Source of the DNA: JAENVU01 sp031362155
Lineage (GTDB): Bacteria; Actinomycetota; Acidimicrobiia; IMCC26256; JAENVU01
Assembly: GCA_031362155.1 (NCBI GenBank)
Contig: JANLRZ010000130.1
Span: forward strand, 1 to 6,855
DNA length: 6,855 nt
Direction of reading: 5' to 3'
Position 1 is the stretch's first letter. Every line of letters starts with the position of its first letter. Positions 1-5,908 of the stretch are shown here, one piece after another. Under the pieces are notes generated by a model. That model was given only the letters and a program-made list of their open reading frames with translations. It did no database searches and was not told where the DNA came from. The position numbers and the translations under genes were made by a program.

Positions 1-101
1 GCCGAGCGGGGCCCGAGCGGCCTGGCCCGCAGGGCCGAGAGCGGAAGTGAAGACGAGAGCGGAAGTGGAGCCGAGCGGGGCCCGAGCGGAAGTGGAGCCG
101 A
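1..101 (+). repeat. Short in-frame direct repeats encoding a low-complexity linker
   Basis: The 20-bp stretch at 1-20 recurs exactly at 70-89. GAGAGCGGAAGTG at 37-49 recurs at 55-67. The 18-bp GAGCGGAAGTGGAGCCGA at 57-74 recurs at 84-101. The offsets of 69, 18 and 27 bases are all multiples of three, so the repeats keep the reading frame of the downstream ATPase and encode variants of ERGPSG and SGSGA. This looks like slippage-expanded linker DNA within a coding region. The array probably continues to the left of the window. Confidence 0.75.
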
Positions 102-909
102 TCGACTGGAGGTGCGCAGCCTCAGCAAGCGGTACGGCGGCGTCACCGCGCTCGACGACGTCTCGTTGACGGTCAAGGCCGGAGAGATCGTCGGCTTCAT
201 CGGGCCCAACGGTGCCGGCAAGACGTCGCTCTTCGACGCGATCTCGGGGTTCCTCCCCGTCGACGGCGGCCGGGTGATCATGGCGGCGAACGACGGGGAG
301 ATCTACGACCTGTCCGAGAAACCCGCGGAGGTGCGCGCCCGACTCGGGCTCGGTCGCAGTTTCCAGGACGGACGTCTCTTCCCGGCGCTCACCGTGCGCG
401 AGACGATCGCGGTTGCGCTGGAGTGCAGCGTCGAGGTGAAGGACCCGATCGCGGCGGCGCTCTACCTTCCCGCGGTCATCGACTCGGAGGCGTCGGTCTA
501 CGAACGCGTCGAGGAGTTGATCGACTTCATGAACCTGGGCGCGTTCCGTGACAAGTTCATCAGCGAGTTGTCGACCGGAAGTCGACGAATCGTCGACCTC
601 GCCTGCGTCCTCGCCCACCATCCGACGGTCCTCCTCCTCGACGAGCCATCGAGCGGCATCGCGCAGCGCGAGGCCGAGGCGCTCGGACCGCTGATTCGCA
701 AGATCCGTGACGAGCTCGGTGCGAGCGTGTTGGTCATCGAACACGACCTCCCGCTCCTGACCTCGGTGTCGGATCGCATGATCGCCATGGACCTCGGGCA
801 AGTGATCGCCCAAGGAACGCCAGACGAAGTCGTGCACGACCCGATGGTCGTCGCGTCGTACCTCGGTGAAGATCAAGCCGCTATCGCCCGTTCGGGCGAT
901 CGGACCTAG
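1..909 (+). CDS. Branched-chain amino acid-type ABC importer ATPase (LivG-like), 5' partial, probably C-terminal part of a larger fusion
   Basis: This is the cytoplasmic nucleotide-binding subunit of a LivG-type importer; it would hydrolyse ATP to drive uptake through LivH/LivM-type permeases. Visible motifs are Walker A GPNGAGKT (202-225), the Q-loop Gln in RSFQDGRLF (364-366), a degenerate signature LSTGS (568-582), Walker B LLLDEP (631-648) and the H-loop His in VIEHD (742-744). A GTG at 112 could be called as the start, giving 265 residues. However, the frame is open back to base 1, the first strand of the ABC fold (LEVRSL) already begins at 106, and the GGAGG at 107-111 touches the GTG with no spacing. 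No ATG, GTG or TTG occurs in frame before 112, so the true start is likely outside the window. The 35 or so codons before the fold encode a Gly/Ser/Glu/Arg linker, as expected in a permease-ATPase fusion; the fusion is an inference. The stop TAG is at 907-909, nine bases before the next gene. The exact substrate is unknown. Confidence 0.88.
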   Translation, partial: AERGPSGLARRAESGSEDESGSGAERGPSGSGADRLEVRSLSKRYGGVTALDDVSLTVKAGEIVGFIGPNGAGKTSLFDAISGFLPVDGGRVIMAANDGEIYDLSEKPAEVRARLGLGRSFQDGRLFPALTVRETIAVALECSVEVKDPIAAALYLPAVIDSEASVYERVEELIDFMNLGAFRDKFISELSTGSRRIVDLACVLAHHPTVLLLDEPSSGIAQREAEALGPLIRKIRDELGASVLVIEHDLPLLTSVSDRMIAMDLGQVIAQGTPDEVVHDPMVVASYLGEDQAAIARSGDRT

Positions 910-914
910 GGGGA
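908..914 (+). promoter_or_regulatory. Ribosome binding site of the first binding-protein gene
   Basis: The purine run AGGGGGA lies four bases before the ATG at 919 and overlaps the last two bases of the ATPase stop codon. This placement supports the ATG as the start and suggests translational coupling of the two genes in one mRNA. Confidence 0.7.
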
Positions 915-918
915 AAAT

Positions 919-2619
919 ATGGAACCAACCCAGCAGAAGGCCGGAGGCGGCAATCGTCCGAGCGCCGCCAAACGCTACGGACCGATCGGCGCCATCATCG
1001 CGATCATCGTCGTCGTCGCGATCATCGTGGTCGCGACGGGCGGCAGTGACGACGACAAGGCCACCACCACGACGACGAAGTCCGGGCAGTCGGCCAAGGT
1101 CTGGCCGACGTTCACCGAGGCCACCAAGGACTCCGGAGACTGGGGTCCGAACTGTGACCCCAAGACGGGCCGGGTCGCGATTCCGTATACGCAGGCCCCG
1201 GCCTGTGCCGACGTGGGAACCGGCGACAACGGTGGAGCAACCGCATCCGGGGTGACCGCCGATTCGATCAAGGTCGTCGTCTACCAGGGCGACCCGGCCA
1301 AGAACCCCCTGCAGTCTGCGACGGTGAAGGGTGCGGGGGCGTCGGTCGACCCCTCCACGGCCCGTGACACCTACCGTGGCTACTTCGAGCTGTTCGAGAA
1401 GTACTACAACACCTACGGCCGGAAGATCGACCTGGTGTTCTTCCCCGGCACCGGTGGTCCGATGGACGAAGTCACGGCCCGCGCCGACGCGCAAGCAATC
1501 GCCGACCTGAAACCGTTCGCCGTCCTCTCCGGTCCGAACCAGACGCCGGTGTGGGCGGAGTCGGTAGCCGCCGCGAAGCTCATGTGTCTCGGCAACTGTT
1601 CGCTCGCGGTTCCCACCGCGACCGTCGAAGCCAACGCTCCGTACCTCTTCGGCGTCGGCCCGACGCCGGAACAGGCCGGCAGAATGACCGCGAAGTTGGT
1701 GCTCTCCCAGCTCAAAGGCAAGCCCGTCAAGTACGGAGGCGACGACGTCAACGGGAAGCCTCGCGTCTTCGCGGTCACGCACTACGACACCGTCGATGGA
1801 CAACAGAAGGCCGCGTTTGCGGTCCTGAAGAACGAGTTGAACCAGGGTGGCGTCAAGATCGCAGCCGACCTGCCGTTCCAACTTGACCTAGCACGCGGCC
1901 AGGAGAACGCCCGCACGATGATCGCGAAGTTGAAGGCGGCCAAGGCCACCACCGTGATCTACACCGGTGACCCGATCACTCCGCTCGCCCTCACCAAGGA
2001 AGCGACCGCGCAGAACTACTACCCCGAGTGGGTGCTCGGCTCCAATGTCCTGGCGGACACCGCGGTCTTCGGTCGATTGTTCGACCAGAAGCAGTGGACC
2101 CATGCGTTCGGGCTCGGACTGAACCCGGCCAAGGTCGTGCAGGAATACCAACAATCGTTCTCGCTGTACAAGTGGTACACCGGCGAGAACCCGCCCAACA
2201 ACACGTTCGGGGTCATCTTCGCGGACCTCACGTCGTTGTTCCAGGGGATTCACTTGGCCGGCCCGAACCTCACGCCGGAGTCGTTCAAGACCGGCCTGTT
2301 CAATGCCGAACCCTCGGGCGGTATCCCCACGGTTCCGAAGGTCTCCCGCGGTGAGCACGGCCTGTGGCCCGGCGTCGACTGGGGAGGCTCCGACGACACC
2401 GGCCTCCTCTGGTGGAACGCCGACGCGACCGGTGAAGACGAGATCGGCGCGAACGGCAAGGGCCTGTACGAGTACGCGGCGATGGGCAAGCGGTGGTCAC
2501 TGGCCGACCTGCCCGCCGCCGACCCGGGATACTTCGATGAGTCGAAGTCGGTGAAGATCTTCACCGAACTCCCGAAGGCCTACCAGCCGCCGAGCTACCC
2601 GTCGCCGGCCAAGAAGTAG
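919..2619 (+). CDS. Large membrane-anchored ABC substrate-binding protein (LivJ-like, type I periplasmic binding fold)
   Basis: Predicted extracytoplasmic solute receptor of the LivG-type importer encoded just upstream; 566 residues, against about 370-400 for a classical LivJ. A short polar, basic N-terminus (1-20) is followed by one very hydrophobic segment (22-40, Ile/Val-rich). There is no lipobox Cys, so it is probably held by an uncleaved signal anchor or released by signal peptidase I. An Asp/Thr-rich linker (43-58) comes next, then the binding domain. Four Cys stand at 79, 96, 223 and 227 (the last two as CLGNC), suggesting disulfides. Family-like blocks include GVTADSIKVVVYQ (111-123), the stretch around LDLARGQENAR (322-332), TGDPITP (349-355) and LAGPNLTPESF (446-456). 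The C-terminal part carries DDTGLLWWN (492-500) and ends in YPSPAKK. The gene follows the ATPase by nine bases with a good ribosome binding site. Most of these blocks recur in the next gene, so the two are paralogues. The ligand cannot be read from sequence; branched-chain amino acids, amides, urea or other small polar molecules are possible. Confidence 0.85.
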   Translation: MEPTQQKAGGGNRPSAAKRYGPIGAIIAIIVVVAIIVVATGGSDDDKATTTTTKSGQSAKVWPTFTEATKDSGDWGPNCDPKTGRVAIPYTQAPACADVGTGDNGGATASGVTADSIKVVVYQGDPAKNPLQSATVKGAGASVDPSTARDTYRGYFELFEKYYNTYGRKIDLVFFPGTGGPMDEVTARADAQAIADLKPFAVLSGPNQTPVWAESVAAAKLMCLGNCSLAVPTATVEANAPYLFGVGPTPEQAGRMTAKLVLSQLKGKPVKYGGDDVNGKPRVFAVTHYDTVDGQQKAAFAVLKNELNQGGVKIAADLPFQLDLARGQENARTMIAKLKAAKATTVIYTGDPITPLALTKEATAQNYYPEWVLGSNVLADTAVFGRLFDQKQWTHAFGLGLNPAKVVQEYQQSFSLYKWYTGENPPNNTFGVIFADLTSLFQGIHLAGPNLTPESFKTGLFNAEPSGGIPTVPKVSRGEHGLWPGVDWGGSDDTGLLWWNADATGEDEIGANGKGLYEYAAMGKRWSLADLPAADPGYFDESKSVKIFTELPKAYQPPSYPSPAKK

Positions 2620-2623
2620 ACGA

Positions 2624-2662
2624 GTGAGTTCCCGGTGCCGTTCCGCGGCACCGGGAACTCAC
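2624..2662 (+). terminator. Perfect 17-bp stem-loop between the two binding-protein genes
   Basis: The arm GTGAGTTCCCGGTGCCG (2624-2640) is followed by the loop TTCCG and the exact reverse complement CGGCACCGGGAACTCAC (2646-2662). The stem starts four bases after the stop codon of the first binding-protein gene. No T-run follows, so it is not a classical intrinsic terminator, although hairpins without a U-tract are common at gene ends in high-GC actinobacteria. It could instead be a partial terminator or an mRNA-stabilising element that separates expression of the two paralogues. Its right arm ends 19 bases before the next start codon. Confidence 0.7.
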
Positions 2663-2667
2663 GCCAC

Positions 2668-2673
2668 TACCCT
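2668..2673 (+). promoter_or_regulatory. Possible -10 element for a leaderless transcript of the second binding-protein gene
   Basis: TACCCT matches the TANNNT -10 pattern and lies eight bases before the GTG at 2682, so a start of transcription at or next to the GTG is possible. No ribosome binding site is visible before that GTG, which fits leaderless translation. The -35 position would fall in the hairpin and shows no TTGACA-like match. A six-base match is weak evidence. Confidence 0.25.
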
Positions 2674-2681
2674 GCCGACCC

Positions 2682-4367
2682 GTGGAACCCACGGCGCACA
2701 CTCCCAAGTCGAGCCGCTCCCCGTTGCGGCGATATCTCCCGTTCATTGCCAGTGTGACCGTGCTGGCCCTGGTCGTGATCGGTATCAGTCTCAACCAGGA
2801 CGACGACCCGACCACGCCGAAGGCGCGACCTTCGGCCCCACCGGGGAACGGCCCGGTCACCCTCACCGATGCCAACCGTTCGACCATCGACTGGGGCCCC
2901 AACTGCGACACCCAGCGCGGCACGGTCGCCGTTCCGCTGAGCTACGCACCACCCTGTGTCACACCATTCCAGGGCGACAACGGCGGCGCGACGGCGGCGG
3001 GCGTCACCGCCGACACGATCACCATCGCGTTGTACCAGGCCCAGCCCGACATCTTGCAGGAAGCCGCCCTGAGCCGTAGTGGGTCGGATGAATCGCTCGC
3101 CACCGAGGCACAGACGGTGCAGCAGTACGTCGACTTCTTCGAAGCGCACTACGAGACCTACGGACGCCAGGTCAAGCTCGTCATCGTCAAGGGCACCGGG
3201 TCGCCGGACGACGACGCCTCCGCCCGCGCTGACGCCATCAAGGTCGCGACCGAGGTCAAGGCGTTCGCGTCGTTCGGCGGTCCGGGCCAGACCGAGGCTT
3301 ACGCGCAGGAACTCGCAGCCCGCGGTGTGTTGTGTCTGGGCGACTGCATGCTTGCGTCGTCGCAGCAGTTCGTCGATCAACGCCAACCCAACATCTGGCT
3401 GACGTTGCCCGCCGTCGACCAGTCGGCGATCCATTGGGCCAAGTTCGTCGACGGTCTCAGTGGCCGGCGTGCGGTCTATGCCGGAGACGACGCGCTCACC
3501 AAGAAGCCGCGCGTCTTCGGCCTCGTCCGGTTCGACGAGTCGTTTGCGGGATTTCAGGAGGCGGGCAAACAGTTCCTCAATCAGCTTCGGTCCGATGGCG
3601 TCAAGGTCGCGGTCGACGCGCCGTACGAACTCGACCTCACGCGTGCGCAGGAGAATGCCCGCAACACGATCGCGAAGATGAAGTCGGCCGGGGTCACCAC
3701 GGTGATGTTCGCCGGCGATCCGTTGACGCCCTCCACCCTGACGGCCGAAGCGACGGCCCAGGAGTACTTCCCCGAGTGGATCATCCTCGGCGCGGCCTAC
3801 AGCGATACGACACTGTTCGGGCGCACCTACGACAAGGCGCAGTGGAAGCACGCGTTCGGCGTGTCGTCGCTCTACGTCCCGACGCCGCAACGACTCGACC
3901 AATACTCCGAGATCCTGCGGTGGCAGACCGGCCAACCGCCGGCGGCCAAGACGTACAAGGTGCTCGTCCAGGCACCGCTGATCTTCTACACCGCGCTGCA
4001 ACTCGCGGGTCCGAACCTGACCCCCGACACCTTCAATGCCGGCCTGTTCCGATTCCCATCCGCTCCGACCGATCCGAGCCAGATCCACTTCTCGTGGGGC
4101 AACCACGGCATCTGGCCCACTACCGACTACTTCGGCGGCGACGACGCCACGGTGATCTGGTGGGATCCGAACGCCACGGGCATCGACGAGGTGGGGAACG
4201 ACGGCACGGGAATGTGGCGCTTTGCCGACGGGGGCCGGCGCTACCTGCCGACCCAATGGCCCAAGAGGGCACCCAAGCTCTTCGTCGCTGCGAACTCGGT
4301 CACGCAGTTCGACCGATTCCCCGCCGGAACCGGTCCGCCGCGTTACCCGTCGCCGGCCGCCCGCTGA
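2682..4367 (+). CDS. Second large membrane-anchored ABC substrate-binding protein, paralogue of the preceding one
   Basis: Predicted solute receptor of the same importer type; 561 residues. The layout repeats that of its neighbour: the same first residues (MEPT), a basic N-terminus, one hydrophobic segment (about 19-37) without a lipobox Cys, a linker (39-58, Asp- then Pro-rich), and then the type I binding fold. The Cys at 75, 92, 218 and 222 match the neighbour's Cys in spacing (17 residues, then CLGxC). Matching blocks include GDNGGATAAGVTADTI (98-113), ELDLTRAQENAR (316-327), AGDPLTP (344-350), LAGPNLTPDTF (441-451), DDATVIWWD (487-495) and the C-terminal YPSPA. The GTG start is the only possible one, because an in-frame TGA lies at 2625-2627 with no other start codon between. 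No Shine-Dalgarno sequence is seen. The two genes look like an old tandem duplication and may bind different ligands for one transporter. The 3' end overlaps the convergent acyltransferase gene by 25 bp. The ligand is unknown. Confidence 0.85.
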   Translation: MEPTAHTPKSSRSPLRRYLPFIASVTVLALVVIGISLNQDDDPTTPKARPSAPPGNGPVTLTDANRSTIDWGPNCDTQRGTVAVPLSYAPPCVTPFQGDNGGATAAGVTADTITIALYQAQPDILQEAALSRSGSDESLATEAQTVQQYVDFFEAHYETYGRQVKLVIVKGTGSPDDDASARADAIKVATEVKAFASFGGPGQTEAYAQELAARGVLCLGDCMLASSQQFVDQRQPNIWLTLPAVDQSAIHWAKFVDGLSGRRAVYAGDDALTKKPRVFGLVRFDESFAGFQEAGKQFLNQLRSDGVKVAVDAPYELDLTRAQENARNTIAKMKSAGVTTVMFAGDPLTPSTLTAEATAQEYFPEWIILGAAYSDTTLFGRTYDKAQWKHAFGVSSLYVPTPQRLDQYSEILRWQTGQPPAAKTYKVLVQAPLIFYTALQLAGPNLTPDTFNAGLFRFPSAPTDPSQIHFSWGNHGIWPTTDYFGGDDATVIWWDPNATGIDEVGNDGTGMWRFADGGRRYLPTQWPKRAPKLFVAANSVTQFDRFPAGTGPPRYPSPAAR

Positions 4368-4999
4368 GCGACAGCCTGGTCCCGGAGATCGCTGACCCAC
4401 TGCTCCCGGTCGACGTCGTAATGACGCACGACCCTCGCCGGGCTGCCGACCGCAACCGAGAAGCTCGGGAGGTCTCCGGTCACGACCGACCCCGCGCCGA
4501 CGGCGACGTGCTCGCCCACCGTCACACCCGGGAGCACGATCGACCCGTGGCCCAACCACGATCCGGCGCCGACGACCACCGGCTTGGGCGGAGCGAACTG
4601 CTCACCGATGGTGAGCGTGACATCCTCGTACCCGTGGTTCGCGTCGGTCACGTACACGTTGTGACCCGTGAAGACGCCGTCGCCGATCGTGATCGACTGA
4701 TGACCGACGACGCCACTCCCCCGCCCGATGAGTACTCCGTCGCCGATCGTGACGACCGGATTGGTGGCGGGGACATGTCCGGGCATCACCCCGGCGGCGA
4801 GCGAACAGTAGGGTCCGACGATCACGTCGCGACCGATCTGGATGTACGGCTCTCCGTACAGCGACACCGTCGGGAACAGGATCCCGCTCCCCGCACCGAA
4901 GGCTCCGAACTTCCGGGCCCGGCGACTGCGCGGCCCGATCGAGGCCTGCATGCAATACCACCGGAAGGCGGCGTCGAGCAGTTCGTCACGTCCGCGCAC
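4343..4999 (-). CDS. Hexapeptide-repeat (left-handed beta-helix) O-acyltransferase
   Basis: A 218-residue acyltransferase of the LbH family (CatB/WcaF/maltose acetyltransferase-like), expected to move an acetyl or other acyl group from a CoA donor to a hydroxyl of a sugar or similar small acceptor in the cytoplasm. Hexapeptide repeats run from about residue 52 to 175, for example IQIGRD, VTIGDGVLIG, ITIGDGVFTG and VVVGAGSWLGHGSIVLPGV. DANHGYEDV supplies the probable catalytic His at 122, and QFAPPKPVVVG then GSPARVVRHYD (185-195) match the usual C-terminal order of these enzymes. The N-terminus (LLDAAFRWYC, then basic residues and FGAFGAGS) resembles family members linked to surface polysaccharides. 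The GTG start lies 23 bases after the ku stop on the same strand, so it may be co-transcribed with ku; no strong ribosome binding site precedes it, and Met17 is another possible start. The stop is TAA. The acceptor cannot be predicted, and no sugar-pathway gene lies nearby. Confidence 0.8.
   Translation of the reverse strand: MRGRDELLDAAFRWYCMQASIGPRSRRARKFGAFGAGSGILFPTVSLYGEPYIQIGRDVIVGPYCSLAAGVMPGHVPATNPVVTIGDGVLIGRGSGVVGHQSITIGDGVFTGHNVYVTDANHGYEDVTLTIGEQFAPPKPVVVGAGSWLGHGSIVLPGVTVGEHVAVGAGSVVTGDLPSFSVAVGSPARVVRHYDVDREQWVSDLRDQAVAQRAAGDG
4677..4752 (-). repeat. 16-bp repeat pair marking hexapeptide units
   Basis: CCGTCGCCGATCGTGA occurs at 4677-4692 and again at 4737-4752, 60 bases (20 codons) apart. 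On the coding (-) strand both copies encode the unit TIGDG of the acyltransferase beta-helix. It is explained by the protein repeat and is probably not a separate DNA element. Confidence 0.6.
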
Positions 5000-5022
5000 C
5001 GCAGGAGGGTAGTTCCTGGAGG

Positions 5023-5868
5023 TCAGGCGCTCTTGCTCCGACGGGCGCGCTTCGTCTTCGCCGGTTCCGCATCCGCCTCGGTCGCCTCGGAGTCGGATCC
5101 GGCTCGTTGCAAGCTGGCCTCGAGCGCAGCCATCAGATCGAGCACCTTGGCCGGCGCCTCCGGCTGAGGCTGGGCCACGATCTGCTCACCTGCGGCCTTC
5201 TTGTCGATCAGTGCGAGGAGCTGCTCCCGGTATTCGTCGTGGTATTTGTCCATGTCGAAATCAGCGGCGAGCGTCTCGACGAGTTGGCGCGCCATCGACG
5301 TCTCCCGATCGGTGAACTCGATGTCGCCATCGGGGAGGCCGAGTGATGCCGGGTCGACGATCTCGTCGGCGTAGCGCATCGTGGCCACGCACAACATCCC
5401 GTTCATCGGTCGGATGGCGACGAGTCGTTCCTTGGCCCGCAAGACCACGCGACCGATCGCGACCTTGCCCAGCTCGGTCATCGCGTCGACCAGCAAGCGA
5501 TACGGCTTCGCGGCCTTCTCGTCGACCATGACGTAATACGGAGAATCGAAGTAGATCGGATCGATGTCGGCCAGATCGACGAAGTCTTCGATGTCGATGG
5601 TGTGAGTCGCCTTCGGGGCCATGGCGTCGAGTTCGTCTTTCCCGACGATGACGTATCGGCCCTTCTCGATTTCGTAGCCCTTGACGATCTTGTCGGGAGT
5701 GATCTCTTCGCCACTCTGCTCCGAGATCCGCCGGTATCGGATCCGTGAACCGGTACCGGCCTCGAGCTGGTTGAACGAGACATCGCGCGACTTCGTGGCC
5801 GGCGTGAGCTTCACCGGCACCGTGACGAGTCCAAAGCTGATGGTTCCGGTCCACACCGTCGTGGGCAC
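5023..5868 (-). CDS. ku: Bacterial Ku, DNA end-binding protein of non-homologous end joining
   Basis: Ku forms a homodimeric ring that threads onto double-strand break ends and recruits LigD. The 281-residue length is typical. The N-terminus reads VWTGTISFGLVTVPVKL (5-21), the standard bacterial Ku opening. Further family-like parts are RIRYRRISEQSGEEI (42-56), the KGYEIEKGRYVIV stretch (63-75), IDIEDFVD (91-98), YFDSPYYVMVDEKAAKPY (106-123), and MRYADEI (164-170) near the end of the core. The LigD-interacting C-terminal segment is around KYHDEYREQLLALIDKKAAG (208-227). A tail follows: KVLDLMAALEASL, then an acidic stretch and the basic end KTKRARRSKSA (271-281), the kind of tail that contributes to DNA binding in several actinobacterial Ku proteins. 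The GTG start is set by the N-terminal homology and a strong GGAGGT ribosome binding site; an ATG at 5871-5873 is out of frame. The gene is divergent from a LigD polymerase-domain gene 40 bp away, the usual functional partner. Confidence 0.95.
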   Translation of the reverse strand: MPTTVWTGTISFGLVTVPVKLTPATKSRDVSFNQLEAGTGSRIRYRRISEQSGEEITPDKIVKGYEIEKGRYVIVGKDELDAMAPKATHTIDIEDFVDLADIDPIYFDSPYYVMVDEKAAKPYRLLVDAMTELGKVAIGRVVLRAKERLVAIRPMNGMLCVATMRYADEIVDPASLGLPDGDIEFTDRETSMARQLVETLAADFDMDKYHDEYREQLLALIDKKAAGEQIVAQPQPEAPAKVLDLMAALEASLQRAGSDSEATEADAEPAKTKRARRSKSA

Positions 5869-5908
5869 GACATACCTCCGGTCGAGAGCGACCCACTAGG
5901 TTCGCACA
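5869..5908. promoter_or_regulatory. Divergent ku / LigD-polymerase intergenic region with possible leaderless -10
   Basis: Only 40 bp separate the two divergent start codons, so at least one promoter must overlap a coding region or the other gene's leader. On the + strand, TAGGTT (5897-5902) fits the TANNNT -10 pattern and lies six bases before the ATG at 5909. This would give a leaderless polymerase-domain transcript, and no good Shine-Dalgarno sequence precedes that ATG. No convincing -35 element and no clear operator palindrome is seen. Confidence 0.35.
5874..5879 (-). promoter_or_regulatory. Ribosome binding site of ku
   Basis: On the - strand this reads GGAGGT, an ideal Shine-Dalgarno core, five bases before the GTG start at 5868. 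It decides in favour of that GTG over the out-of-frame ATG at 5871-5873. Confidence 0.8.

Noticed and set aside
1..101. Possible CRISPR or regulatory iteron array at the left edge
   Set aside because: The repeats vary in length and spacing, have no regular spacers, and stay in frame with the ATPase, so a coding linker explains them.
112..114. GTG as the start of the ATPase
   Set aside because: The ABC fold starts before it, the frame is open to the window edge, and the GGAGG before it abuts the codon with no spacing.
2667..4559. 630-codon open frame on the - strand opposite the second binding-protein gene
   Set aside because: Its translation is Arg/Gly-rich with no recognisable fold, and the + strand frame has clear homology. 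Long antisense frames without stops are expected in GC-rich coding DNA.
4843..4860. 7-bp inverted repeat TGTACGG/CCGTACA
   Set aside because: It lies inside the acyltransferase coding sequence (LYGEPYI), is short, and shows no sign of function.
3332..5167. 611-codon + strand open frame crossing the second binding protein, the acyltransferase and the end of ku
   Set aside because: It runs through three well-supported genes in other frames and is low-complexity Arg-rich; it is a GC-driven shadow.
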